This document shows positions 1 through 7,459 of a DNA stretch of 64,000 nt, piece after piece (within the stretch, counting starts at the first letter, position 1; each line of letters starts with the position of its first letter). Under the pieces are notes generated by a model that saw nothing but the letters and a program-made list of their open reading frames with translations, was not told where the DNA came from and ran no database searches. Made by a program: the position numbers and the translations under genes. The stretch is from Mucilaginibacter terrenus. GTDB taxonomy: Bacteria; Bacteroidota; Bacteroidia; Sphingobacteriales; Sphingobacteriaceae. The DNA is taken from assembly GCF_003432065.1 (NCBI RefSeq), contig NZ_QWDE01000002.1, positions 806,001 to 870,000 of the forward strand, in the 5' to 3' direction.

Positions 1-212
1 CTTTTTGGTACCAGCGGACTAGCCAGCTGGAACGCAACCTGTATGGTGGCTACCGCGCCAATGAATACTGAGATAATAGATATGATGCCTAATGAGCCTA
101 CACCTATAGAGACCATCTCGCGCATTACTTCTGCCCAGTAAACACTGAACTTCTCGGGCTTTTTAAAACTTAAACGAAGTAGAAGTATATATTTTCCTAA
201 ACTGTGGAACAT
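1..212 (-). CDS. MlaE-family ABC transporter permease, N-terminal part only
   Basis: The leftward frame starts at the ATG read from 212 and runs off the left edge after about 70 codons. The visible protein begins MFHSLGKYILLLRLSF, followed by KPEKFSVYWAEVMREMVSIGVGSLG and a hydrophobic stretch (IISIISVFIGAVATIQV). The first residues and the MVSIGVGS region match the start of MlaE/YrbE-type permeases, which pair with an MCE protein and an MlaF ATPase to move phospholipids between the two membranes of Gram-negative cells. Its ATPase and MCE partners would lie to the left. A second, separate and complete set lies at 46880-49473, so this genome has at least two MlaE paralogues. The family call is fairly secure; the substrate is not known. 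Confidence 0.85.
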   Translation of the reverse strand, partial: MFHSLGKYILLLRLSFKKPEKFSVYWAEVMREMVSIGVGSLGIISIISVFIGAVATIQVAFQLASPLVPK

Positions 213-332
213 CCTTGGAGGCTAAGTTGGGTTAAAAATACGGTTTTTAATTTTAAGCTTTACGGCTTGTTATAATTCAATTACTTTTAATAGCACACAC
301 GTTATTCACAGCAAAACACATTATTTATCATC

Positions 333-1037
333 ATGACGAACGCATTAATAACCGGAGCAACAAAAGGCATGGGCCGTGCCACAGCCATCGCACTTGCTAA
401 ACAAGGATTAAACTTGTCAATTTGTTCTCGTAACGCGCAAGAATTATCAGATTTTAAAGCGGAACTAAAGCAAATCGCTCCCCAAATACAAGTGTTTACC
501 ATGGTAGCAGACGTAAGTAAGCGCGATGATGTAAAAAACTTTGCCGAATTCACCGACAAAAACATGGGTTTTGTCGACATTTTAGTGAATAATGTAGGTA
601 TGTTCAAGCCCTCTTTTATACTTGATGACAGCGAAGATTCTTTCCAAAAACAGATAGATACCAACCTTATGCCGGCCTATGAACTATATCGTTTCTTCGG
701 TAAACGCATGGTTTCTGTCGGTAAAGGGCACATCTTCAATATTTGCTCTATAGCAGCACTTGCACCCGTACCCGAGGCAGGGGTGTACACAGTAACAAAG
801 TATGCGTTATTAGGTCTTAATAAGGTAATGAAACTCGAAATGCAGCCACACGGAGTAAAGGTTACGGCTATAATCCCGGGCTCGACATTAACAGACTCAT
901 GGCGCGGTGCTGATGTAGATAAGAACAGGATGGTTTTACCGGAAGATATAGCCGACGCAATCCTGACCATTTACAAAATGAGCCCGGGCGCCAATGTTGA
1001 TGAGATGATCGTTACACCGAAGTACGGACAGATCTAA
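333..1037 (+). CDS. SDR-family NAD(P)-dependent oxidoreductase
   Basis: This 234-residue protein is a classical short-chain dehydrogenase/reductase. The Rossmann dinucleotide motif TGATKGMG is at residues 7-14, NNVG at 86-89, and the catalytic triad is Ser139, Tyr152 and Lys156 (YTVTK). Length and motif spacing fit the classical cytosolic SDR subfamily, close to 3-oxoacyl-ACP reductase-like and serine-dehydrogenase-like enzymes, but the substrate cannot be read from sequence. It lies 26 bp upstream of a PspC-domain gene on the same strand and may be the first gene of that operon. Its upstream region carries the word TAAGCTTTACGGCTT (254-268), which recurs in front of the glycine-zipper gene at 34254. 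Confidence 0.9.
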   Translation: MTNALITGATKGMGRATAIALAKQGLNLSICSRNAQELSDFKAELKQIAPQIQVFTMVADVSKRDDVKNFAEFTDKNMGFVDILVNNVGMFKPSFILDDSEDSFQKQIDTNLMPAYELYRFFGKRMVSVGKGHIFNICSIAALAPVPEAGVYTVTKYALLGLNKVMKLEMQPHGVKVTAIIPGSTLTDSWRGADVDKNRMVLPEDIADAILTIYKMSPGANVDEMIVTPKYGQI

Positions 1038-1063
1038 TTATTAACACTATAAAACTAAACAAA

Positions 1064-1678
1064 ATGGAAAAGAAGCTCTATAGAAACGAACACAACAAGA
1101 TGATAGGTGGTGTTTGTTCCGGCCTGGCCGATTATTTAAATATTGATGTAACCATTGTACGCCTGGTGTTCCTGGTGTTGTTCGTAACTCATGGAGCCGG
1201 CTTTTTGATGTACATCATTTTACTGATAGCGATGCCAAAACGCCCGTTTGCGTATCAGGACCCCAACTTTAATCCGGGAGTAGATTACCGTGTACCACCA
1301 TTTCAGCATTTTAGCGGAATGGGTACGCCGCCACCCTTTGATCCTAATTTTAAGGTGCCTTTTCAACCTAAAAAGCCTTCAAACGCAGGCATGGTGTTCG
1401 GCTGTATACTTATAGCACTTGGCTCATTATTCCTGGTGGACGAGCTAAACATTATTCCTGACTGGGACTTTGACAAACTTTGGCCCGTGTTGCTGGTAGT
1501 AGCTGGCATAGCAGTAATATATGGCGGCCAAAAAAAGCAGCCATGGGAAAAAGAAGGCTGGAACAAGACAGTTGAAACCGATGTTCCTGCCGCCGATGAG
1601 CCTACAGAAAAAGGCGGAGGTATAGACCTGAATAAAAAGAGCGAAGAACCTAACAACGATAACCCTACAACTATATAA
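1064..1678 (+). CDS. PspC-domain membrane protein with C-terminal LiaF-TM-like domain
   Basis: This 204-residue protein starts with a PspC domain (about 1-65): LYRNEHNKMIGGVCSGLADYLNID followed by a long membrane helix (VRLVFLVLFVTHGAGFLMYIILLIAMP). A Pro/Phe-rich linker leads to a second hydrophobic module (about 108-158, GMVFGCILIALGSLFLVDEL...WPVLLVVAGIAVIYG) of the LiaI/LiaF-TM (DUF5668) type, and then an acidic, disordered tail. PspC proteins belong to phage-shock/envelope-stress responses. The next gene, 2 bp downstream, encodes a LiaF-like protein with the same kind of membrane module, so the two probably form one envelope-stress unit. The exact signal and partner are not visible. Confidence 0.88.
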   Translation: MEKKLYRNEHNKMIGGVCSGLADYLNIDVTIVRLVFLVLFVTHGAGFLMYIILLIAMPKRPFAYQDPNFNPGVDYRVPPFQHFSGMGTPPPFDPNFKVPFQPKKPSNAGMVFGCILIALGSLFLVDELNIIPDWDFDKLWPVLLVVAGIAVIYGGQKKQPWEKEGWNKTVETDVPAADEPTEKGGGIDLNKKSEEPNNDNPTTI

Positions 1679-1680
1679 TC

Positions 1681-2652
1681 ATGAAAAGTAACAAAATAAT
1701 GCCGGGCATTATCCTGGTTTTAATAGGCGCAATATTCTTGTTGAATAACTATAATGTTATCAACTTTCACTGGGGCAACGTTATTTACCTCTGGCCTGTG
1801 TTCCTGATCATGGGCGGCGTTAATCTGGTGCTCGCAAACAACCACACCGTTTGGGCAGCGGTGGTTAAGGTGGCGGTAGTTATACTTGCATTTGGCCTGC
1901 TGATATTTGCTCCTGAAAGGAACCATGTGTACTGGAACCATCATAACGGCAACTTTAATTTCAGCGATCATGATTCAGACGGAGATGATACCGCCAGCTC
2001 TAAAGGTGTAATTAAGGTAGAAGGAAGCAGTAAGTTTAATGAACCCTTCACTGCAGGCACTACTACTGCACGTTTGAATATTAACGGCGGCGCTTCTGTA
2101 TTCGACTTGAAAGACACCACAAGCAAGCTGTTTTCTGCAGAGACCAAAGAGTTTGTTAACCGTTATGAGTACGTTAAAACCATGGATGGTAACATACCGG
2201 TGATAGATTTTAGGATGAAGAACAGGAAGAATAATAGCTTCAACTTCGACAGCGACAAAACAAACACCGCTTACCTGAAACTGAATACAACGCCGGAGTG
2301 GGAGATAAATATTAAAACAGGTGCAAGCGAAACAGACTTCGATCTGAGCAAATTCAAGGTGAAATCGCTTAATATCAACGGGGGGGCAGCATCTTACGAC
2401 ATCAAAATGGGAATGCCGCTTGCAGCAACCAACATCGAGGTATCAACCGGCGTATCTGAGGTGCACATCCGCATACCAAAAGGTGCCGCTTGCCAGATCA
2501 CCACACAATCAGGCCTTTCATCAAACGATTTTGACGAGTTCGATAAAAAAGAAGATAACCGTTGGGAAACCCCGGGTTTTGCTACAGCAACTAATAAAAT
2601 GTACATCAAACTTAAGGGCGGAGTGTCTGACTTTAACGTGAACAGGTACTAA
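1681..2652 (+). CDS. LiaF-like membrane protein, DUF5668 plus toastrack-type C-terminal domain
   Basis: 323 residues. The first ~85 residues form a hydrophobic LiaI-LiaF-type membrane module (MPGIILVLIGAIFLLNNYNVINF ... WPVFLIMGGVNLVL). The remainder is an extramembrane beta-rich domain with repeated patterns LNINGGASVFDL, WEINIKTGASETDFDLSKF and LNINGGAASYDI, typical of the cell-wall-active antibiotic response/toastrack fold. In Firmicutes LiaF restrains the LiaRS stress response; what the Bacteroidota relatives do is not established. The ATG follows the PspC gene's stop after 2 bp, so co-transcription and probably physical partnership are likely. Confidence 0.85.
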   Translation: MKSNKIMPGIILVLIGAIFLLNNYNVINFHWGNVIYLWPVFLIMGGVNLVLANNHTVWAAVVKVAVVILAFGLLIFAPERNHVYWNHHNGNFNFSDHDSDGDDTASSKGVIKVEGSSKFNEPFTAGTTTARLNINGGASVFDLKDTTSKLFSAETKEFVNRYEYVKTMDGNIPVIDFRMKNRKNNSFNFDSDKTNTAYLKLNTTPEWEINIKTGASETDFDLSKFKVKSLNINGGAASYDIKMGMPLAATNIEVSTGVSEVHIRIPKGAACQITTQSGLSSNDFDEFDKKEDNRWETPGFATATNKMYIKLKGGVSDFNVNRY

Positions 2653-2717
2653 ACTTTACCCCACCTAACCTTAAAAGCCGGGAGGGCATAACAGTTAAAT
2701 TGATTAGATTTGACCTT

Positions 2718-3362
2718 ATGCAACCTTCCGGCTTTAACATTTCTGAACCCTCCATAGATACCTACATCCTTGTAGTTAACGGTAAGCCCGAAGGCCCTTA
2801 TTCTATTGATGAGCTTAAGGCGCGTAAGGTCAAGCCTGGTGATTTTGTACGTAACGGCGCTATGGACGATTATAAAGAAGCTCATGAAGTTGCTGAACTA
2901 CGGCAGCTTTTCGGCTTTAAAAAGCAAGCGTTGCCGCTGCAGTACTTTGGTAGTTTCGATCAAAGGGCAATTGCTGCGGTGCTGGATTGGTTGATTGTTT
3001 CGGCCGGGTTTGTGTTTATTGCGTTTGCAGCCATGCTCATTATTCCTGATAAATTTATTAGAGCTGTTGTCACAATTGCTATTATAGCACTAATACCTAT
3101 CGCCAAGATCATTTATAACACCAAAATGGAAAGTGGACCCAAGCAGGGGACCTATGGCAAACAACTGCTCGGCATCCGCGTGTGCGACATATATGGTGAA
3201 CAAGTCAGTTTATCCAAAGCCCTGAGCCGCAATTTGGCTAAATACGTTTCTACCCTTACGCTGTTTATAGGTTATCTTATGTGCTTTTTTAACAAAAAGC
3301 AGCAATGCCTGCACGATCTAATGGCGGACACTCTGGTGATAAAAGGCCGGCTTGATGGCTAG
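2718..3362 (+). CDS. GYF_2-RDD family membrane protein
   Basis: The N-terminus (about 1-55: TYILVVNGKPEGPYSIDELKARKVKPGDFVRNG) is a GYF_2/DUF4339 domain. The rest is an RDD domain with membrane helices (VLDWLIVSAGFVFIAFAAMLII; AVVTIAIIALIPIAKIIY) and the late motif YGKQLLGIRVCDIYGEQVSLSKALSRNLAKY. The conserved R/D/D positions appear in FDQRAIAAVLDW and in LHDLMADTLV. The frame is open from a TTG at 2700, but the ATG at 2718 is preferred because it sits right before the GYF_2 domain. No transport substrate can be assigned. A paralogue of the same architecture lies at 10505-11128. It follows the LiaF-like gene after 65 bp and may belong to the same transcript. Confidence 0.85.
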   Translation: MQPSGFNISEPSIDTYILVVNGKPEGPYSIDELKARKVKPGDFVRNGAMDDYKEAHEVAELRQLFGFKKQALPLQYFGSFDQRAIAAVLDWLIVSAGFVFIAFAAMLIIPDKFIRAVVTIAIIALIPIAKIIYNTKMESGPKQGTYGKQLLGIRVCDIYGEQVSLSKALSRNLAKYVSTLTLFIGYLMCFFNKKQQCLHDLMADTLVIKGRLDG

Positions 3363-3428
3363 TGTTCAAATAACAGCTAAATTCTGATACAAGGTCTCAC
3401 TGAACCATCTGTTAAAAACTGTTAAATT

Positions 3429-3471
3429 CTACGAAACTATCGTAGTTTAACTAATCGGATAGTTATATTTG
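3429..3471 (+). promoter_or_regulatory. Dyad-rich promoter region of the GLPGLI/outer-membrane-protein operon
   Basis: Two perfect dyads stand side by side: CTACGA-5 nt-TCGTAG (3429-3445) and AACTA-6 nt-TAGTT (3449-3464). The second abuts TATATTTG (3464-3471), an exact match to the Bacteroidota -7 word TAnnTTTG. I see no good TTTG -33 element at the expected spacing. The arrangement suggests a repressor site, and the CTAC/GTAG arms recall BlaI/MecI-type operators; that assignment is inference. Confidence 0.4.
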
Positions 3472-3519
3472 GTTTGTCGTTAATGACTTTCAACCTTAAT
3501 TCTACAATATCACTAACAA

Positions 3520-4476
3520 ATGAAAAAGTTCAACCTGTTCCTGATGTGCTGCTTTGCGGCGGTTATTGCAAAAGCACAAACACCCGAAATGGCTAAAGCA
3601 ATTGTGCACTACAAATTTACGCATGTGCGCGACACAACCATGCGCGATAAGCCCTACACTGAAAACATGGTGCTGTTTTTAGGAGAAACATCCAGCGCTT
3701 ACAAAAGCTTTGATAAGAAAACTCAGGACGCCCTAATGCGCAAACAGCTGGAACAGCAAATAGCCGAGCAAAAGGGCAATGCTAATATGAATTTTAAGAT
3801 AACCAATAACAAACCTACAACCCGGTCGGAAATATACCAGTTCCCTGCAGTGGGTAAACTGATGCGTAAGGAGTCGCTGATTACACCCTACTTGATAGAA
3901 GAAACAATGCCAGCCATTAGTTGGAAAATAACAGCGGACACAGCTACTCATGGTACGCTCAAGTGCCAAAAAGCAACGGGTCATTTTCGCGGCCGTGACT
4001 ATACGGCATGGTTCTGCCCGGAGCTGCCTTTCCGCGCGGGCCCGTGGAAACTCAATGGGCTGCCTGGATTGATTGTGGAAGCTTATGACGCTAAAAAAGA
4101 AGTTGAGTTTAAGTTTGATGGCTTAGAGCAGGTTGACGCAACAAAGCCGGTTGCTAAGGTAGCCGATCAGCCTTCCCCAACAGGCGCTTTTATGAAGTTT
4201 AATGGCGATGATGAGGGCGACCCTAATTTAATATCCGTGCCCACCAATGCCGTTAAAACTACCGAGAAGGAGTTTAACAAACTGCAGGATGCTATGCGTA
4301 AAGACCCGCAAGCTTTTATGGCAGCAATGGGCGGCGGTGCTGGTCCGGGTGGTAATATGGTGCGCTCCGGAGGTGGTGCAATAACGGGTGGGCCGGTGCG
4401 TACGGTTATAAACGTTGGGCCGGGTTTGGGTGGTCCTCAAATGAACAATCCAATAGAACTACCCGAAAAGAAATGA
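3520..4476 (+). CDS. GLPGLI family secreted protein
   Basis: 318 residues with a signal peptide (MKKFNLFLMCCFAAVIAKAQ). The family-defining hexamer GLPGLI is present exactly at residues 180-185 within PWKLNGLPGLIVEAYD, preceded by the usual W-x-I-(T)-x-D region (ISWKITAD), CQKATG and YTAWFCPELP. The C-terminus is Gly/Pro-rich. GLPGLI proteins are Bacteroidota-specific exported proteins of unknown activity that commonly accompany TonB-type receptors. The stop codon overlaps the start of the next gene (ATGA, 4473-4476), so the two are translationally coupled and presumably work together at the outer membrane. Confidence 0.93.
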   Translation: MKKFNLFLMCCFAAVIAKAQTPEMAKAIVHYKFTHVRDTTMRDKPYTENMVLFLGETSSAYKSFDKKTQDALMRKQLEQQIAEQKGNANMNFKITNNKPTTRSEIYQFPAVGKLMRKESLITPYLIEETMPAISWKITADTATHGTLKCQKATGHFRGRDYTAWFCPELPFRAGPWKLNGLPGLIVEAYDAKKEVEFKFDGLEQVDATKPVAKVADQPSPTGAFMKFNGDDEGDPNLISVPTNAVKTTEKEFNKLQDAMRKDPQAFMAAMGGGAGPGGNMVRSGGGAITGGPVRTVINVGPGLGGPQMNNPIELPEKK

Positions 4477-7142
4477 TACGGCCTTATAAAATGAGTGTAG
4501 TATGCATTTCATGCATGCTATGCTCCGGCTTTTGCCTGGCCCAAACCTTAAAAGGCACCGTTGCAGATAGCTTGGGGAAGCCATTATCCTTTGCAAGTGT
4601 AAACCTAAAGGCGGGTAACCTTATTGTTGCTTATACCAACACCAACAACAAAGGCACCTACAGCATTAATATTCCTGCTGATGCAGATAAGGCAAACTTG
4701 CTTATTGAGGCCAGCCACCTCAGCTACAAAAAGGATGTGCAAAAGGTAAGTGACTTTGCCGTTGCGTATAATTTTAAACTTAGTGGTGCTACCAATCAGT
4801 TAAAAACCGTGGTGGTAAAAGATAACAGACCTCACTTGCGGACGCATGGGGACACGCTCGACTATAAGGTTTCGGAGTTTTCTAGTCCTCAGGATAGAGT
4901 TATAGGTGATGTGATTAAAAAGCTGCCGGGTGTAACGGTTGATAAGGATGGTAAGATCAGTTATAACGGCAAAGCTATATCCAACTTTTACATAGGCGGT
5001 GATAACCTGCTGGACGACAAATACAACATTGCAACAAGTTCTATCCCGAACGGCGTTGTGGACAAGGTTCAGGTGATGGAGAATCACCAACCTGTAAAAA
5101 TGTTACAAAATAAGGTGGTAAGCGACGATGTCGCCATGAATCTCACCATTAAAAAGGATGCAAAACTACAGTTGGTAGGGCAGGAGACTATTGGAGCCGG
5201 TTTGCCGGACAAGTATTACGCTGACCTGAATGCCATGATGTTTAAAGACAAGTACAAAGCTATCAATGCGCTGAAGGTAAATAATACCAGTCTCGACCTG
5301 GCTAATGATGTAATAGCCCACAACAAGGGAGGCTTTATGTCGCGACTGGATAATGATAAGCCCGGATCTGTTTTGTCCCTTGGTACTGCAGGAGATCCCG
5401 ATCTGCCAACAAACCGTTACCTGTTTAACCAGGCAGCTATGCTCAACCTGAATAACTTAGTGAACTTAAAGAACGACGTTCAACTGCGTGCCAACGTATC
5501 TTACCTCCATGATACTCAAAAGCAGAAGTACACCAAATTCAGTGAGTTTTACCTTCCTAATGACACTGTACGCTACGCTGAGGTGCAGGACAACCGACAA
5601 AAGCCCGATCTGTTGCATAGTTTATTCTCGCTTAACATCAACAAAAAAGAATACTATCTAAGCAACAATTTTGTAGCGGATTACGCCAAAAATACCGGTT
5701 ACTCTGCACTTGTGACAAATGGTACTCCCGTGAACCAGGTATTGAAAGACAACTTGACAGATATCTCAAACGAGTTCAATTACATGAAGACTTTTAAAAC
5801 CAACAATATAATTGAACTCTACAGTTATCTTAACCGATCTACCGAGCCTGAAAACCGTATAATAGAGCCCGGCCTCAACCCAGATATATTTAACAACGGT
5901 GTTCCATACAAGCAATTAGTGCAAAATGTAAATATACCAACCTGGTTCACCAACAACTACATTTCTTACAAGGTGCCGGGTAATAAGCTAACCCAAAGCT
6001 ACAAAGCCGGCTTTATGCTGCAATCACAAAACCTGACATCTAATTTGAGCCTTTTGCAGCAAAACAGTACAAGTGCTCTCCTGTCAGACAGTGCGGTGAA
6101 CAACCTCGACTGGACCAAAAGGAAATTGTATTCCGAAGCACGGTACGATATTCCCGGCAGTATACTTAAGCTTACGATCATCCTTCCGGTCAATTACCTG
6201 AACATCGATTATAAAGACAGCTATTATGGTTTGAAAAAAAATCTTGAACGCTTGTACTTTAATCCACAGCTGAACATCAAGTACCAAACGGGTATAGAAG
6301 ACTATATATCCGCAGGATACAACTTTAACAATGACATCGGCAATATACAGGATGTATACCGTGGCTACATTCTGCAGAACTACCGTGGTTTGTTTGCCAA
6401 CAATGCCGATCTTACCGAACGCAAAACACAGTCGGCTTCTCTGGGCTACAACTATCGCAAGGCCATTTCGCTGTTCTTCTTTGGGGTGAACGCATCTTAC
6501 ACGCACCAGGATGCTAACAGCATATCATCAAGTATTGTTACAGATAACATACAGCAGCGTATTGTATTACCTTACGATAACAACATTGATTCGTGGTCGG
6601 GTAACGGGGTGGTAAGCAAGTATGCCTTTAGCCTGCGTACAACGTTTAGCGCGGGGTTAAGCTATCAAACAACCAGGCTCAACCAAATACTTAATAATAT
6701 AGTGCTACCTTATAAAACCATCTCTACAGGTGCGAGTTTTGGCGCCGATACCAAGTTAAGCAACAAGGTAAACTTTAGCTATAAGGCCGCTTATGACCGT
6801 ACCAGGAGTAAGTCTACCGTAACTGATTCTGAAAATAAATTTGAGCGACTTACACAGCAGGGATCGGTTAATTATAACATCAGCGATAATTTGTTCCTGA
6901 AGGTTGCGGGAGATCACTACTATACCCACCAGCAACGCGCAAACGATTTGGTTTACATGTTTGCCGATGCCAGCATCCGGTACAAGTTTAAAAAGATAAA
7001 AGCCGATGTAGAGATAGGGGCGCAAAACCTGTTCAATATCAAAACATACAGCGCGCTGTACTTATCGGCAAATACGTTCACGTCCAGTGCTTACACCATA
7101 CCCGGGAGGTTCCTGCTGGCGAAGTTCACTTTTAATATCTAG
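4473..7142 (+). CDS. TonB-dependent receptor-like outer-membrane beta-barrel protein with carboxypeptidase-regulatory domain
   Basis: 889 residues. After a signal peptide (ending near SGFCLAQ) comes a carboxypeptidase regulatory-like beta-sandwich (about 25-110: LKGTVADSLGKPLSFASVNLK ... NNKGTYSINI). A plug-like segment follows (about 130-235: VIGDVIKKLPGVTVDKDGKISYNGKAISNFYIGGDNLL, then IPNGVVDKVQVMENHQPVKML), and then a long aromatic- and Asn-rich barrel ending in FLLAKFTFNI with a terminal hydrophobic pattern. This is the outer_membrane_beta-barrel type usually found downstream of GLPGLI genes, and its start overlaps the GLPGLI stop by 4 bp. A transport substrate cannot be inferred. A classical TonB box is not obvious. 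Confidence 0.9.
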   Translation: MIRPYKMSVVCISCMLCSGFCLAQTLKGTVADSLGKPLSFASVNLKAGNLIVAYTNTNNKGTYSINIPADADKANLLIEASHLSYKKDVQKVSDFAVAYNFKLSGATNQLKTVVVKDNRPHLRTHGDTLDYKVSEFSSPQDRVIGDVIKKLPGVTVDKDGKISYNGKAISNFYIGGDNLLDDKYNIATSSIPNGVVDKVQVMENHQPVKMLQNKVVSDDVAMNLTIKKDAKLQLVGQETIGAGLPDKYYADLNAMMFKDKYKAINALKVNNTSLDLANDVIAHNKGGFMSRLDNDKPGSVLSLGTAGDPDLPTNRYLFNQAAMLNLNNLVNLKNDVQLRANVSYLHDTQKQKYTKFSEFYLPNDTVRYAEVQDNRQKPDLLHSLFSLNINKKEYYLSNNFVADYAKNTGYSALVTNGTPVNQVLKDNLTDISNEFNYMKTFKTNNIIELYSYLNRSTEPENRIIEPGLNPDIFNNGVPYKQLVQNVNIPTWFTNNYISYKVPGNKLTQSYKAGFMLQSQNLTSNLSLLQQNSTSALLSDSAVNNLDWTKRKLYSEARYDIPGSILKLTIILPVNYLNIDYKDSYYGLKKNLERLYFNPQLNIKYQTGIEDYISAGYNFNNDIGNIQDVYRGYILQNYRGLFANNADLTERKTQSASLGYNYRKAISLFFFGVNASYTHQDANSISSSIVTDNIQQRIVLPYDNNIDSWSGNGVVSKYAFSLRTTFSAGLSYQTTRLNQILNNIVLPYKTISTGASFGADTKLSNKVNFSYKAAYDRTRSKSTVTDSENKFERLTQQGSVNYNISDNLFLKVAGDHYYTHQQRANDLVYMFADASIRYKFKKIKADVEIGAQNLFNIKTYSALYLSANTFTSSAYTIPGRFLLAKFTFNI

Positions 7143-7173
7143 TTACAGATGCTTTTTACAACAAGAATTTAAC

Positions 7174-7276
7174 AAGTGTTTCGGTTCGGAAAAGCGAAAC
7201 ACCCGAAACAGGTAAATTTGGTATAGTGCTGATTGGTAATTAGTTGCAAAACCGGGCGAAACAAACCGAAACACTT
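7174..7276. repeat. 103-bp intergenic element bounded by 13-bp perfect inverted repeats
   Basis: The 317-bp gap 7143-7459 has no gene. Within it AAGTGTTTCGGTT (7174-7186) and its exact reverse complement AACCGAAACACTT (7264-7276) face each other 77 bp apart, and further GCGAAACA/CCGAAACA copies lie inside and just beyond (for example 7202-7210 and around 7350-7375). The size and inverted ends resemble a small non-autonomous palindromic element or a clustered binding site. No target-site duplication was recognised. Confidence 0.5.
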
Positions 7277-7399
7277 CTAAAAATGAGTGTCATTAATCAA
7301 CTATTTGAATACAGATGTTTATGAAATCAAGCCTATTTTATTGTCTAAAAGCGAAACAGTCCGCTTGAAACACTTTGCATGCTGACCCGTCCTAATAAA

Positions 7400-7432
7400 A
7401 AAGGGCGCGGAGTTCATCACTTCGTGCCCTTT
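7400..7432. terminator. Bidirectional intrinsic terminator
   Basis: A 12-bp stem with two G-T pairs, AAAGGGCGCGGA against TTCGTGCCCTTT, lies in the gap between the rightward outer-membrane-protein gene and the leftward tldE-like gene, with A and T runs on its two sides. It could end both transcripts. Confidence 0.65.
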
Positions 7433-7459
7433 CTAATTACATCATTAATTCTTTTATCC

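Noticed and set aside
7174..7380. Repeated GAAACA units as a possible CRISPR array
   Set aside because: Units are short, irregularly spaced and in both orientations; there are no constant-length spacers and no cas genes in the window.
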